From positions 145,581,121-145,645,120 of the forward strand of contig CM056742.1 in assembly GCA_029851415.1 (NCBI GenBank): a stretch of 64,000 nt of DNA, given 5' to 3'. Below, piece after piece: positions 63,107 to 64,000 of this stretch (positions within the stretch are counted from its first letter, which is position 1; each line of letters starts with the position of its first letter). Under the pieces are notes generated by a model. It did not search any database. It worked only from the letters and a program-made list of their open reading frames with translations, and had not been told where the DNA came from. Both the position numbers and the translations under genes were made by a program. The DNA comes from Eretmocerus hayati. Taxonomy: Eukaryota > Arthropoda > Insecta > Hymenoptera > Aphelinidae.

Positions 63107-63176
63107 CATCTTCGCTCCAATAGTTGCAGCCTCGCAGCATGGCCCACTCGCTCTTCAAATCCTCGTGGCTGGCCAT
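63107..63176 (-). CDS. Candidate first coding exon, phase-1 donor
   Basis: On the minus strand ATG (63174-63176), in good context (GGTCATGG), opens 23 codons beginning MASHEDLKSEWAMLRG and continuing CNYWSED. One more base then meets the consensus donor GAAGATG|GTGAGTACT (GT at 63105-63106). The exon is GC-balanced within AT-rich sequence. An alternative upstream ATG in another frame (MDLLGWSWPA...) would not reach the donor open. The sequence to the right is CpG-rich and looks like a 5' UTR or promoter. The product is not recognised. Joined in phase to 57559-57659 it would give a protein of about 56 residues, unless more exons intervene. Confidence 0.5.
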
Positions 63177-63480
63177 GACCACCCCAAGAGATCCATTGAT
63201 TGTTTATCACCTGTTTCACGCGTCGAATTGACGTAATCGCAAGATCGAGCAATAATACACCTTTTCGCATACGAAATATAAGTACACGGCACCGATCGGT
63301 CGTATCGTCGCACTACCTGCTGACCGCCAGTTCGATCGGACACTGCTCCAGCTCTCCAGTCGTCCTCGTTTTCTCACATCTTTCTATCTTTCCTCTCTTT
63401 CTCTATCCTCTCTATACCAATAATACTTCTCCCGCTTTCGCAAAAGCTCGCTCGATCGGTTGTCCTTACTTATATCGGTG
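63177..63480 (-). promoter_or_regulatory. Probable 5' UTR/promoter region of the 63.1-kb exon
   Basis: Directly upstream of the ATG (minus strand) is a CpG-rich 300-bp block (CGATCGAACTGGCGG, GACGATACGACCGATCGG) with a purine-rich GAGAGG/GAAAGA stretch at about 63380-63420. Plus-strand frames here are by-products. The assignment is positional; no unambiguous TATA or initiator was seen. Confidence 0.3.
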
Positions 63481-64000
63481 TAAGTAAGTATTGCGTATAC
63501 GTGGGATCTTCGTAGAAATTGAAACGGTTCGGAGGCGTTCACAATCGTCACTTATATTGCTTGAATTTCAACTTTTGCTTTGTTATTGTTGAAAACTTGA
63601 GTAGCAATCAGGTATAGTCCGTGAAATAACTTTGATATTTGAAGCTCTGAGTTGGCTTTGTAAACTGAATCCTTACTGTATCTTTTTTTCTGCATTGATG
63701 ATTTCGGTGTCGCGTGTGCGAACGATATTATTGAATGACATATGTGTGAGCTCGTTATCACATTACCTGTAATCATGAGAGTTGAATTGATCAGGTGAAT
63801 ATATTTGCATGCGAAATGATGGGGATTCAGCTGTCAAAGATATATTAAAAATATGAAATATCTCGTTAATTCTGGATAATAAAATGATATATGATATCAG
63901 GGGAACGAGTCTTCGAATATACAATTCAAAAACTAAATGATAATTAAGATGCAATCAATAAAAAGTTGTCATGGATATGAGTCAGAACCTGTAATTTCGA
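63481..64000. other. Gene-free stretch
   Basis: AT-rich sequence upstream of the putative promoter. Nothing recognised. Confidence 0.45.

Overview
The window looks like a piece of a repeat-rich animal nuclear genome, most likely an insect. It is AT-rich, has no operons or dense coding, and carries non-LTR retrotransposon remains, a Tigger/pogo relic, many MITE-like hairpins and short GT-AG-bounded exon candidates. Abundant CpG and the repeat style would fit Hymenoptera, but that is only an impression; nothing here fixes the species. No complete, recognisable host gene was found. Most open frames are chance ORFs or frames inside repeats.

Host genes: four short exon-like segments stand out. 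On the minus strand, a first coding exon at 63107-63176 and another at 19108-19186 both start with ATG and both end in a phase-1 G|GTGAGT donor. A minus-strand terminal-exon candidate at 57559-57659 has a compatible acceptor phase. The simplest reading is that the window covers the large 5' introns of one or two minus-strand genes, perhaps with alternative promoters (19.1 kb and 63.1 kb). A weak plus-strand exon lies at 13676-13770. None has a recognised product.

Mobile elements fill much of the rest. Long near-full-length palindromic (foldback-type) elements lie at 9540-10894, 14393-16108, 21590-22560 and 43360-44334; three of them have TA duplications. A family of about 350-bp hairpin MITEs recurs at 3841, 4366, 13946, 28974, 33243, 35493, 48283 and 57001. 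Other hairpin or TIR elements lie at 2843 (PIF/Harbinger-like, TAA duplication), 27247 and 32601 (TTAA-flanked), 34496, 39368, 41582 with an inverted partial copy at 44570, 47575, 48385, 52523 and 56255. A Tigger deletion derivative (29305-30352) keeps the C-terminal part of the transposase. Two dead LINEs lie at 25800-27070 (plus; RNase H and zinc knuckle) and 33590-35492 (minus; RT with lost catalytic residues). A third LINE 3' end with an (ATTC)n tail is at 30991-31211.

The most unusual structure is an 80-bp tandem array at 50983-52494. It has an alternating 160-bp higher-order unit, a strand flip near 51165 and 15-bp terminal inverted repeats. It looks like one arm of a hairpin transposon that expanded into a satellite. 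Nested insertions (MITE in LINE, TIR element in MITE, hairpin between inverted copies) give a relative insertion order.
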